Shown here: positions 1-13,600 of the stretch, piece after piece
Layout of the letters: each line of letters starts with the position of its first letter
Numbering within the stretch: the first letter of the stretch is position 1
Origin: Nansenia antarctica
Taxonomy: Eukaryota > Chordata > Actinopteri > Argentiniformes > Microstomatidae
Direction of reading: 5' to 3'
DNA: 64,000 nucleotides
Assembly (NCBI GenBank): GCA_963989245.1
Contig: OZ022351.1
Coordinates: 14,348,843-14,412,842 of the forward strand
The notes under the pieces: generated by a model
What the model was told of the DNA's origin: nothing
The model's database searches: none
What the model saw: only the letters and a program-made list of their open reading frames with translations
Translations under genes and position numbers: made by a program

Positions 1-1140
1 TTTACGGACACTACGAAAAGGAAAAATCTATCAAGCATCACAAGTTGCCCGCCATTTAGGCGAATGAATGATGACTTCATTACACGAGTGGGCAGGTTGC
101 ACCCTCTTTGATTGAGGAACAAAGCTAATTGACTGATTCACTGCTAAGCCTCGGCTCTGTGTATAATAAGTGGACTTTAGTCAGAGCTGGCCAGTGCAAG
201 TGGGGCATGCTGTGACGCATGTGATGTATGTGTCTGTGTCTGTGTCTGAGGAGGAGCAGAGGTACAGAGCATCCAGCAGCTGCATTTACACCATGATTCT
301 CTCATAAATCCACTCTGGAGCTGCTAACTTAAACCACATGGGGGTTTTATCTAAATAACTACCGCACCGAGCGATATCGGGTTCCCTGACTCGCTCGACA
401 GGGCAAAAAAAAGCACTGTTTAGCTCTTGTCATTGCCCCTGTCTCAGAAATCACCCCAAAGAGCAAGTACATGTATTCACTAAAAATTGGCACCGTGACG
501 TCCAGACAAACATTGTCAAACTTTGTTAGCTTTCAATAGGGAGCTGCGGTCCTCCTCTGTCCATATGGTCGCCATACATCATTTTCGCCACACTTCTGGC
601 CCGCAGAAAATTCCAGCGAGTAAAAAGAGCTTCAGCCCGAGACACCTGCCTGGGCCCGATATATCTGTTTAAACTTAAACACATTGTCCGGAAAACGAGC
701 TGTTTACGTTAAACATGGAGATAATCTAATAGAACAAAATGTAACATTTGTATTAGAAAATCAAATCATACAACAGATCAAGGAATCAAACTGACTGACT
801 TCTGACAGAAAGGAGAGTTTGATTGACACAGGGATTGTACCTGCAGTACTAGCCTACAGTACATCATGTAACTGTTACAGTAATAATGGCAGGAATGGTA
901 TAGGTCCATTCCAGTATTCCGTAGATGTATACAGTATGTTGAGTCTAGGCTCCGGCTGTAAGAGAGTGAGGTCAGATCAGGCATGGTCTGGCTGTAAGAG
1001 GGTGAGGTCAGATCAGGCACGTCTGGCTGCCCGGCTTGTTGTGCAAGATGCTGCTGGTTGTGCGTCTGTAACGAAGAGCATGTTGAGAGAGGCTTTTCGG
1101 CTGAGGAATCAGAACTCACGCCACAGGATATTACTCCAAG

Positions 1141-1171
<31 letters not shown>

Positions 1172-1553
1172 GTTTCGCAGTTCACCAACAGAGTGCAGCG
1201 CTTTCTGCTTCCTATTAAGTGGAGGGTTCATGTAAGCCACCGTTGACACAGAGGTGCCCCTGCCTCCCTAACACCAGATCGGACAGGAGGAGGAGAGGCT
1301 CGGAAAGGCTCACGTGCATGATTATATAAACAGGCTTCTGTTAAGAGAGTGTGATCGAAAACATGATAATCTTGTGCGGTTAAAACAACTGGGACAAATT
1401 CTATGCCAGTGTTAAGGTTTCATAGTTACAGTGCACTTCAATACACAGTTTATACAAATTAAGGATTTGTCCTTTTTCAATCGTGCCCAGCAGAATTCAA
1501 TGATGAAAAAGAAAGAACATTTCGGTGTAGTGAGAAATGGATCTGTACTGCAC
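1..1553. other. Intron of armc4 (partial, after coding exon 16)
   Basis: No exon of the expected C-terminal sequence was found on the minus strand. It contains a two-copy tandem repeat of about 33 bp (roughly 954-1,022, core GTGAGGTCAGATCAGGCA) and a CT microsatellite at 1,141-1,167. Confidence 0.75.
1141..1167. repeat. (CT)n microsatellite
   Basis: An uninterrupted run of about 13 CT units in the intron. Confidence 0.95.
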
Positions 1554-1668
1554 CTTTGCATTCTCAATGCATGGACAGATGGCCCACGCAGCGCTGGCCT
1601 GGACATCTGGGTTGGGGTTTTTCAACAAGGACCAGAGCAGGCGAACTCCATCCAGGCGGTCAATGATC
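1554..1668 (-). CDS. armc4 (odad2): armc4 coding exon 16 (residues 854-892), last exon in window
   Basis: It encodes IIDRLDGVRLLWSLLKNPNP and SAAWAICPCIENAK, then donor AATGCAAAG|GTGCAG. The acceptor CCTTACAG sits directly after a 76-base CT microsatellite. The next family block (AGEMVRSFVGGLEL in human) was not found between 1 and 1,553. Confidence 0.96.
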
Positions 1669-1673
1669 CTGTA

Positions 1674-1754
<81 letters not shown>

Positions 1755-4700
1755 GGGGGGGTGGCGGTACTGTGTGATCTGCTCCATACTTTCACACTTA
1801 AGAGAAGCATTTGAGCGCTTCTCTTTCTCTTTTCTGACTGGGCAATATCAGCCTACGTTCAGGCATTGAATAACCAACTGCAAGGATGGATCAGCCCATT
1901 TCTCATACAGTTTTTCTCAATTCTGAAAAATCCACTCTGTCTGTTTAGGAAAGTGAATCTCCGTGAGAAAGCATGCACGTTGATGATAGGCCTTGTATGA
2001 TAGCATGTACTGTATCGCGCTCTATACATACTGTATATTTATTTATAGAAGCGAGACAAACTTATACTGTGTGGTGGGAGTTCGTTTCGTCGGGCAAAAA
2101 AGGGGACTTCTGTCCAAATCAAACAGAGCCAGAGACAGGTCTCTCTATATTTCATTACGTCTGAGTGAGGTTTACTTAAGCATAAGCCGTATTTCATGCT
2201 GCGTACATGACTGTAGTCAAGGCTGTAGTCAGGGTCTGGGAACCCAAAGAATTACGCCACAGTGCACCCGTTGTCTGGTATAAATAACATGTAACGTGTT
2301 CCCCATGTGTGCTTCCACCAACAAGGCCGACATTGAATGCTGTCATAATTACTTAAACACTCCCTAATCACAGTATCACCGTGACCGGCAACGAGCGAGC
2401 ACTCATCAGAGACGTCCCCGCGCCATCTGTCTTCCGTTTGCACATAAATCAGTCTGGGGGATCATAACATAAGATTCCAGTCCGCAGGGCCTCTTAAATC
2501 CAGCCCAACAACAAACTCAACTTCATATCCTCCGCCAAAACAGCGCTGTCCTCGCAAGAAGCAGGTATGAAACACGTTAGCATGAAAAGACAACTGACAG
2601 TGAAGAATTGAAACGGAGACCGCAAACCCTCAAGGCATTTGCAAAACGTGTGTTCCTTTAGTAGCTACATTGGAACTTATCTGAAAAAAGTCGGAGAATG
2701 TAATGTGATATTTTCCTGATTTTTTTAGCTCCCATTTTGTCTATGATGTCATTAACCATACGATGCTATGGTTTCACAATAAAAAGAAACACTTGAACAT
2801 TTGAAATGGTTTCGGAGGGATTCATAACAAAACAGGCCCAATAAGAGTTAAAGGATTAACTTATTTAAAATAGTTAAGGATATAACCACCATCACAGTAC
2901 ACAGTGTGTTGTTGAATGGTAAGATAAAGTGAATTTGCAGATATGTCACCATTGACATTCTCTTAAACTGTCCTAAGCAATTTTATAAAAATGCAAGACA
3001 GTGCAACATAAAATGAGCACATGAGTGAAGTGAAATACTCACACAACATAAGGAATAATCCCTTATACTGGTTTAGCAAAAATAAAAGACAGACAAGAAT
3101 TCAGCGCCTGATGGTCAGTAGTAATATCAGAGGTTGGATCCCAGCCTGCAGTTCCCCAGTCTAGTGAGCAACAATGGCAAGACTGGGTCAGTACCCGGGT
3201 TCTCTTAATCTGAGAAACAGCTCTGACCATGTTGGTTTGGAGCAGGAAACAATCCAATGTGAGCTATGTTAATTGCTCAGCAAACTACTGTACACAAGTC
3301 TCAAAATAAGTAATCACCCGCAAAGACATACAAAACGTTCTCGTGGAAATAACGACTTTCTGTCCACAAGGGTGTAAATGCGAAACATTACAAGACATGG
3401 CCTAAATATACATCCCATGAGAAAACATGGTTCACATAGGTGGGTGGAATGTGGATGTAACATAGGCTCCTTTTGGGGGGGACTCACTGTATTGAATCTC
3501 TCGCTAGTTAATTGCTGAAATGGCTTTATTTTGTCCAAATAAAGTTCTGCACTTTTATTGCACCCCTGTGGTTTGGCACATCCATAAATGTATTACTCTT
3601 TCATACAACGGCGCTGAACGAGGCGAACTAACAACATGCGCTTGAACGTCGAGTTCTTTATTTGTGTCCAGCGTTAATTAAGAATGTTCTTGCAGTCTAT
3701 AACAGCCTTGTAAAAGCAACGAGATGCAGATGGACGTGCTTGTCCGTGCGGTGTTCCGTAGCATCAAAGCCAAGTGAGCGCTGCAGTAGAAGGACTCGAC
3801 GGGTATGATCACTGTTTATGTTATTCCAGCCATGAGAGGCTTGGACAGCTCAAGGTATGCTACTCTGACCAGCTCAGCACCGAAAGTGACCACAAGCCTA
3901 CAGTAAAACCCCAGGATGCACACCACAACCGACAGTTATCGCAGCAGGTATAATAAACAAGGCTTTTAACACTGCCATTCATCTGCGGATGAAATACAGG
4001 CCCGACCAGGGGAAATTGCAGGTTAAGAGAACAGGACAGTTGAAGTGCTGTTTAGGACAATTATCGCATCATGTCATCATCGTATCTCTCGTCAATGTGT
4101 CATGGCACTGAATAACGGATTATTACATTGGAATGAGATGGGTCATAAGCAAGACTTGACCAATCAGAAGGTGACAGCTTACGCCATGTTCTCTGGCTCT
4201 GTGGCACACGCTCCCACCGCCTTGGTGACGTTGACCAGTAGGGCCTGGTTGGTTCCTGTCAGCAGGTTGACCAGGGGCGGGATGCCTCCACACTTCCGGA
4301 TGGTGGCCCTGTTTTCTGGTTTCTGGGCACCCTCTCCCAGGGCGCCCACCACATTGACCAGCACTTCCTCGGGCTGGTCGGTCAGCAGTCCGACCAGCAT
4401 TTCCAGGGCCTTGTGCTGCTGGAATCTGGAGAAAGATGGCACAGGGTCATCTTTATACAGTAGCTGCCATAAGACATACATCATAAACGGGACAGGTATC
4501 AGCATTAAAACATTGAACATTTTGCATAATTGGAAATTATGCTCAATGCAGATGTTGGCCTGGTGGCCTGGTGGTTGGCCGGTTGGCCTGGTGGCAGATA
4601 ATACAGGGGCTGGATATATGTGGCTTTGACTGGGGTACAAATCACTTGACCCAGTAGCATAGGCAGTTTTCCCACGGCTGCACAAAGCTCCCCACGCATG

Positions 4701-7700
4701 TTCTTTGCATGACCGAGGTTCGCTTGTGGTTTGGAAAAGTTCACTCCCTGCTTCACAGTGATTTCACTTTGTTTGCCAGAACTATAGAGTGGTAAACTAC
4801 AGTAAACATTTAAGAGGGATATAACGTGGTTGCAGAAAGCCTCAACAAACCTCTGATGTACGGTTAAGTTCTACGACTGTTTTTATTCACAGTTACGGTT
4901 GCTGGCAACAGAGTCCGAAGGCTATTGTAGAAAGTGTCCAAGGTCATTTGGTTTTGGTCACCATCCCCTGTATTTGCCAACACAATAATGTTTGAGGTCA
5001 AGATTATGTGGTTCAGTTCCAGTGACTGACTATCCCTCCTCTTTACCTCTGTTGCAACCATAATTACGTATCACAATAATACCTCTCCTTACCTCATATT
5101 CTGTCTATAGTACCCTGCTCACCCAAAGATATTCACATTTCTTTCATTTTAACTGATTTCCACAGAAACATATTCTTGCAAGTAAAACAGTAATGAACAA
5201 AGTGACTGCCAATGTTCACTTTACCGAATCAACAACAATGTTTTTCCTATGCCACCACCGAAGTGTTATCTGCAGGGAGCTACAGTAAAACGACCTCGTA
5301 ATTGCACACATAACGTTGTGAAAAAACGATAAATGGACAGCAAGTCATGTCTATTTTTGTAAAGCCAATCCCAGCAGAATGCGTAATTACGATGGCAAAA
5401 GAAACATAACACAAAGCTGCCTAAACCGGCCTGTACTACAAACAGTGGGCTGCATACAAGTGGAAGCTTTATTAAAGCTTGTTAAAAGACACAAGAACCA
5501 CAGAGAGGCTTCTGTGCAGCAGTTTTATGATTGATTGTGTTGTTCCATCTTTTCGAAGACACAAGTTATAGTAACATAGTAATTCGACTGGTGTTAAGAC
5601 CATTAGTGCTGCCTTTATGTACCGGCCAGACATCAACAAGGACTGTATGAAAGGCTAATCTCAGGGTCGACGGGAAGAGACCCACCAAGAAGCTCAATAA
5701 GCACCATAAAGAGAGTTTCAGATGGATACATCACAGAATATGAAATCAGCTAAAATGAAAGAAATGTGAATAGCTTTGGGTGAGCAGGGTACTATAGACA
5801 GAATATGAGGTAAGAAGAGGTATCATTATGATACGTAATTATGGTTGGAACAGAGGTAAGCAGGAGGGATAGTCAGTCACTGGAACTGAACCACATAATC
5901 TTGACCTCAAACATTATTGTGTTGGCAAATACAGTCCGAGACTTGGCAATGGTGACTTTCCATTGCAAAGTTATTCCCTCACTCTTTTGTTACAGAGCTA
6001 GGGTTTTAACACAGCATTTGTGTGTGTCCATAACACCTTAGTATATACGGTTCAAGGGGCCACATATCAATGCACCCATAAATCTGCTTTTAAATCTGCA
6101 TGAAACAAACGTTCCAAACTTTCCTAATATGAAATGGAGGACTGGACTAACACAAAGGATTTCCTACATAAAGGCTTACAGCCTCTCCACCGTATCGCAG
6201 TTTCCTATGAACATTGTGTGCTCTGGACATTTAAAACGATGTGCGCTTTAAATAAACACTCTTAAGTACTCTCTTAAGTTATGAATGTCATTATATTTCG
6301 GGCCCATCAATCATCTCTCATTTTGATGCATCATTAATCAGGCAAATAGCTAACACATGCTCCTTCTGGGCTTTAGCAGAGGTCTCTCTGGCCTCATCTC
6401 AGGGTCCATACAGTACAGGGCCATGTTAAAGATCACTCACACAAAGACATGCTGTCTACAATTGGCCACAAGGGCTGTTTGAGTTGTTCATGTACTTTGT
6501 GTTGAAACAGAAACATACACACACAAAAAACTCCCTCTCATTACTTGCTGCTGTAAAATATATTCCGAAACGATTTTCGTCTCAAAACAGCACTCTGCCT
6601 ATGATTGATTTTGAAACGAACGCACGCCCTCCGAACAACTCGCCATGAAACTCTCTATTACCCGTTAGCAGCAGCTCTCTTTTTTGACAGTAATGGCTCG
6701 GTCATTTCATTCCAAGCCTTCAGTCTGACCTTGACATTTTTATATGTTATTCAAATAACCCTGGGAGGGTTAAATCTAAGTGTGCATTAAAACACTCGCT
6801 CTGCATCACGCTGGTTTCCTCCTGGAGTGACGGCCAAATTTCACCTTCGTTCACACCCAAGCTGCCCCGCGCGATCCAAAAAACAAAAACACAACGCGCA
6901 CAGGAAAGGAACCGTTAAACGGGAACATTGTGAGGGGTGTCTGGCCCTTTGCTTCTCTCACTGGGTCTCTTTGTTATTCATCACATCCCTCTCTAATGAG
7001 TCTGGGAGCATGCTTTGGAGTGTTTGGATGTTCGCAAATTAAGTGTCACCAATTGTGGTTTACATGCGATTATTGGTATCATTATTACCTTTTGCTATTA
7101 TTATTGCCTTTTGCTTAGCAACAGTGTTATGAGTAATTACTGGGAGGCACAGAGCCCGTAATGGGAGCAAGTGTACTGAGGTGCTACATTACTCATTGCC
7201 AATGCAGTTAACTTGTTTTATCGCCTTGCCAGGCTGCACTCTGAAGGGTTCCCAATCTATGCAATTTTTGTTGTTTTTTGGGGCATTTTTTTTGGGTTCA
7301 GTACTGGACTGAATGTGAAGGTTTGTTGGGAAGCCAGGCACTGAGGAGCATTCTGAAAGGTTCACTTTATACTCTGCAAACCTTAATGCTTCAGTCTTTA
7401 TAATATTGGCATGGTAGTGTTTAGTCCTAATTAGTATTAACAAGATATAGGCTGTTGTTTATGACAGCATTGGTTATGTATTACTAGTCTCACTAAATCA
7501 AACGAGTCCCTTGTGAACATGGCAAAAGTGACACCTGTTCTGACTCTGAGATGTTACTGGCATACTTCTGTAATGGGATCTTTGCTTAATTGAATATGGC
7601 AACAGGCATTGCTTCCAGTTGGGAAGACTTAACTTAGACTCTAAATGTAGGATATCATTCTGTCAGTTGTGAAATATGAGGTGGAGAGAGACCGTTGTGA

Positions 7701-10184
7701 GTGCTACTGGGCCTTTTCTATTATTGTTAGAATTCCTCTGCAATTTGAATTCTACAGGGGTTTTTAATTCAGACATTTCCACATATCTTACTTCATCATA
7801 AAGCCATAAAACTCAAAGAAACACTCTTAATCATAAAAATGTATAACAGACACGCTCTTATCAGTTTGTTGGCTACATTCGAGAAAATAAGTCTTGAATT
7901 TATTAAGAGATTATTGTATTAAATTGTTGAAAATGGATTGGATTCTACTGTATGTCCTCTGACTCACACTGAATAAAAAAATAAATACAGCTAAATAATT
8001 TGTTCAAGGGAGTACCTTTGTGACAGTCAAGGGCTGCCAGGGCACGAGTCCTGGGTGTTCTTTATTTTTCAAGGGAAAATTACTGACTTAAACAGTCATC
8101 CGACACAAAACTAAGCCAGGAAAGATTCCAGAAATGTCACTGCTGAAGGAACTAAATGACACTTAAATAAATGTCGGCTTGCCGTACATGACAAAATGAT
8201 TTAAGAGTCTGTCAGCTTACATTTCTGACATTATGGAATAGCCATTTCGAGGTGGATTCTTCTGGTCTGCTTTCCCGTGTCCAATACTAATGGGGGAACT
8301 GCTTTGACTAACATATCGTTGGTGTCTATAAAATCAACACTTTAACTTCATCTTCTGTTAACAGTGGAACAAAAGCGCAGTCCTCCTGCAAACAGTCACA
8401 TAAAAGATCAGAGCTAATAGAATCCGTACAAAAACTTTGTACATTTTGGCCAAATAATCACTTGGCCAACCAGACACAACGTAAAGGACCAGATATGACA
8501 ACAGCTCCGAGTGGAAAAAGTGAGACGCTTGTGTGAACAAATGAGAGGTCCCATAAAAAACGGCACATGTGATGATTGCTCGACCCTCCCCTCATCCCCT
8601 CTGGTCAGTTCAGCGCCTAGCTGCTGTCAAGGCTTTTCATTATACCGTGTGCCTATTTGCTATTACGAGGCTATATATGTATGTAGCTCTCCAAAATCAC
8701 ATAGGACACTAACCACACTAGTTAGCACACACTAGTTTAACCAACATTCTCCAAGCAATGATGGGTACCTGTGGGTTAAAAATGATAACTCTCTCTCCCC
8801 CAAAAAACTGAAGCTCATTAGATAACAAAGCGATTTGTCAAAGTCAGACCCAATTCTTTGACAGTAATTACATGACATAAGACATGAAACATAGGGCTGC
8901 TCCATCCGCCTCCTACAGTAAATAAGGAATCGTGACCCCCAAATACACATCCTCTGGTGCTGGTTAGCCTCTGAGTGGGGCACGCTAATGAGGGGTAATA
9001 ATGTGAGGCGTACTCAGCCACGTTCTCCACGCTGATGGAGCACTTCCAGATGGCCCCCGTGGTGGCGGCCAGGAGCTGCTTGTTGTCTGCCTTACTCAGG
9101 AGAAGCACCAGGGGCTGCAGGCCCTCGTACTGCCTGACTAGGTCCCGCGTCCTCTTGTCCTCTGCACACTGGAGGCACAGAAAACGTACAAGAGTTACGG
9201 TACAGTTCAGTGTGGGTGCTACTAGGACATGTCAACTATGATAAGAAGAATATCAATGAAAATGTGGTGATGTCATTGGAAACAAGAAATATGATGGTCG
9301 AGGTTACCTTGAAGATGGCACTTGCACAATGCATCTGGAGCTCATGGTTGTCACAGTTGAGGTTTTTGACCAAGTCCTCGATCATGCCCTCAGTCTGAAT
9401 AGCAATCCTGTAGCTCCTCTGTAAATGGGGAATGCAGCTTGACAGAATCAGTCAGTGTGATGGGTTCCAACATGCAAGCACACAAACATTATTATTAATA
9501 TATACATACCAATATTATTCATATTTTGGGGCATTTTTTTACGGACCAAAAAAGTTTGAAGGAGTCAAACTTTCCGCAATCTTTTCGGCCATTTAGCCGA
9601 TAAGAAACAGGCTTTTGTATTGAGATGCTTTGTTCAGGCCAACTACAACATGACTTCTAACATGAAAATAAGAAAACACTGAATATCTTTTTTTAATAAA
9701 AGGATAGTAATACCCCTGAGCTGCCAAATGACCTACTTATTAAACACTTACAAGGCACACATTAGTGCCTTAAAAGTGTTCCCCATAAAGTGTTACCGTC
9801 ATTTCATACATGTATATATGTTTTTTTCTGATAGTTTGGTGTGGCTAAGAGTTAGCCGTAGCCTGGACCGGAGCCCCTCACCTCAGAGGCACACTCCTGT
9901 AAGGTGCCCACCACGGGGATCAGCATGTTCTCGTGAGGGGACTTCAGGAGGCGGGCCAGCAGAGGGATGCCTCCGGCCTTGCGGATGGCCTCCTTGTTCC
10001 TGGTGCTCTTGCTGCAGCTCCACAGGGCCAGAGCCCCGCAGCGAGCCACCTCCACATCCTTCTCCTGCTCCTCCGTCAGAGTGGCAGAGTCAGGCACACA
10101 GTCCAGCAACTCCACCTGCGCACGCACGGACGCACGCACACACACGGACACGCACGCACGCGCACACACACACACACACGCACA

Positions 10185-10241
<57 letters not shown>

Positions 10242-10634
10242 TAAACTCAGTGTTTAGATTGATATCACACACTGAAGGTAATCTAGATTTGTTTAGAACA
10301 TTTGAGAAACTCATAGGATGTGCTGTAATGGTTTCTATTGACTTGGTCGATGAGAATAGCAAAAAAGCGATTACTAAATTATATTGTTTTGACAGAATAA
10401 AAAAAACAGATATGCAGACTGTGGAAAAACAGCAGGCATGTTGATGGATGTTGATGGAAATCCCAGAGAGACCCTTTGTGACCATTAGTTCCCCCTCCTT
10501 CACTAACTTCTCCTCAATAACAGTTTTTTACATGTTACCGAACAAAATGTTGACGCTTTTTATATTATTATTATTATTATTGTATTATTGTTATTATTAT
10601 TATTCTATAGCGTGATATAGCCTGTCTGCTCCTC

Positions 10635-10695
<61 letters not shown>

Positions 10696-13600
10696 GCATA
10701 AAGGTGCATAGCCCATTGTGTGCAGGTAGGAGGTTAGGACCAGGTAGGAGGTTAGGACCAGGAGGTTAGGACCAGGAGGTTAGGACCAGGAGGTTAGGAC
10801 CAGGAGGTTAGGACCAGGAGGTTAGGACCAGGTAGGAGGTTAGGACCAGGAGGTTAGGACCAGGAGGTTAGGACCAGGTAGGAGGTTAGGACCAGGTAGG
10901 AGGTTAGGACCAGGAGGTTAGGACCAGGAGGTTAGGACCAGGCAGGAGGTTAGGACCAGGTAGGAGGTTAGGACCAGGAGGTTAGGACCAGGAGGTTAGG
11001 ACCAGGTGGTTAGGACCAGGAGGTTAGGACCAGGTAGGCAGGTGCCAATCAGGGCAAATAGTCGGGTACGAGCCTCAGGCTCATTCAATGCCTAGCTCCG
11101 TTTGTAACTTGTTTCACACAATACCAAACAAATAGTATTTCTAACAAACACGGTACAGTACGCTTTCAAATCTCATAATGATTGCAGTTGTCAACAAAAT
11201 GCTTACTTGTAATATTTCACAACTTGTTTAGTTCTTGGCTAACGTGGGACCCTGTATTTGGTTGTTGCAGCGCCATAATGAGTTGCAGCCAAGGTAGTAG
11301 GCAGCTTAACTCCATGTGTGCATGTTGTTGTTGCAGAGTATTTTGAGAGTTTTCAACTTGAACATGAGAACCAGGAAAGCAAAAGCGCTCTCTCCCACCT
11401 GCGGAACGCATATTTAAACTGTTCTCAGCCAGGAAAATGAAAACGATTTAGTTATTTTGGGAATAATAGGCAGAAGGCAAACAATTTCAATGTGCAATAG
11501 CATATGAATGGAAAACTAGCTGGTAGAACTGCAGGATAAGAGTGTGAATATGCGAGCCAGACATGGCTTTCAATCTTTTTTTTCAGCCATTCAATCTACA
11601 AATAAAATGTATTAAATCTAGGTGTTTCTTTTACAGTATATACTGTATGTAATACATTGATAAAATCAACTACATCTGTGAATAATGTTGTATTCAAATG
11701 TTAGCCCTTCAAAATACACACTGTGGTGTCGTAATCATTCTTAAATCCTGACTAAATACAACCAATACATTCATTTTCCATGGTATTATCTAATTGAATG
11801 ATTACACTGTTACACACTAACGTCCCAAAGAAATGACAGTGAAATATGTTCTCTGGCAGCATTGGTTAGTGCGGAAGGCCTGGTGCTCCTAGTGTTAATC
11901 TATAGTTCTTGGCCATTGACACAGAGCAGGCAAAGCTATTACATATGCAGTTCAAAGGTGGTCTGTAGTTTAGCGTGAAATTAATCTGCCTTTGCAGTGA
12001 GTGCAATGAGCACATCCGATTTAGACTTTCAGGAAAATATACAACACACAGGCTTTAATCACAGGTCGCTCTGTCAATAAACACAAACTCAGGTCCGGGG
12101 ATAGTCAGAGACATTCTATCTGTTTTTTCGTGGACTGACTTTGATGTTTGTGATGTGAGACGTGGGACTGGTTGAACGGGATTGGGGGGACTATCTGGCA
12201 ACCCGGTGTGTGGAAACAGAAGGTAGGTGGGCCAATGCTGTACTGTGCATTGCTGTGCTGGGGCTGGGCTGTACTGTGCATTGCTGTGCTGTGCTGGGGC
12301 TGGGCTGTACTGTGCATTGCTGTGCTGTGCTGGGGCTGGGCTGTACTGTGCATTGCTGTGCTGGGGCTGGGCTGTACTGTGCATTGCTGTGCTGTGCTGG
12401 GGCTGGGCTGTACTGTGCATTGCTGTGCTGTGCTGGGGCTGGGCTGTACTGTGCATTGCTGTGCTGGGGCTGGGCTGTACTGTGCATTGCTGTGCTGGGG
12501 CTGGGCTGTACTGTGCATTGCTGTGCTGGGGCTGGGCCTAACCCTAACCCTGGGCGCAGAGCTGTGTAGTTGTGTGGTTTTGCCGTTCTATCTTCCCTCC
12601 AGACTCACCAGTCTCTCTAAACCCCAGTGCTGTCTGACGGTCCTCCTGGCTCTCCTGAACTTAGCCACGTTGGCGATGGTCTCTGCAGCCAGGCACTTGA
12701 GGTCCTTGTCTGGGGAGTCTAAGATCCTCACCATGGTCTGCAGGCCTCCCAGGTCAGCGATGGCCCGGCGAATCTGAGACTTACGGCTGATCTCCTTCAG
12801 GATCTTCAGAGAACCGATCTAATCACACGAGAGAGATGAGACGACAAGTATTCTTCAATCTCCTAACGCAAAGAAATAAAGCTCATTCCAAGAAATAAAC
12901 TGTCAAAACTAACGGCAACATGAGGTAAACATCTGTTTAGAGAAGCACAAACAAAGATCACAGATAAGTCAAACGTGGTCCTAAAAATAGACAGTTCCAA
13001 AAAATGTTTCAATAAAGGCAATATAAAAAAAGTGGGCCACACAACTCATTAGGTTCTATTGGAGAATAATTGCTACCCTGTGTCTTTAAAGGCAGGCATT
13101 CTCTGGGCCTCCCTGTGTCTTTAAAGGCAGGCATTCTCCGGGCCTCCAAGTGAGGTTCAGTGTTTTCTGAAACAGAGGCTGGCACACAGGGGCGGCTCTG
13201 TTCGCCCCTACGGGCATCCAGGTCCACTTGGCACGGCTACTCACTTTGCATCTCATTTCTTCTGTATCCAGCAAGTTAATGAGGACTTCAAGGCCACCTA
13301 CATCCCGGATGGCCAGTTGGCACGTCTCCTGCGCTAAATTAAAGTCCCTCATGGAGCACAGAGCAATCACAGTGGCCGTCTGGTTGCTTCCCTGAAATAA
13401 TAATGCCAGAGCACACATGAATGAAACAGCAGAGAGAAAAGAGTTAAAGAGACATTTAGGAAAAGTGAGGACACAGGCCTCCTTCCTTCCCACCTGTTCT
13501 CCCTCTACTGTATCTTGCACTCTCCTTTCCCTTCAACCATTCCTGCTGGGCTTATTTTGGTTTACCACAGCTTGGTAAGTGTTTAGCTTTGTGCAGGTAA

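Larger units (their letters stand above)
10241..12608. other. Intron of armc4 (between coding exons 11 and 12), repeat-rich
   Basis: It contains a TTA-rich stretch near 10,563-10,602, a GT microsatellite, and two minisatellites listed separately. No coding sequence was recognised. Confidence 0.75.

Noticed and set aside
1..1553. Search for the C-terminal armc4 exons
   Set aside because: No match to the expected AGEMVRSFVGG or VITDHGVVPLL blocks was found on the minus strand; they must lie outside the window.
4045..4629. Plus-strand frame of 194 codons
   Set aside because: It is antisense to armc4 coding exon 15; the minus-strand reading matches a conserved protein.
12055..12777. Long open frames on both strands, rich in Cys/Leu or Ser/Gln
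   Set aside because: They are translations of the 31/36-bp minisatellite inside an armc4 intron; the repeat keeps several frames open at once.
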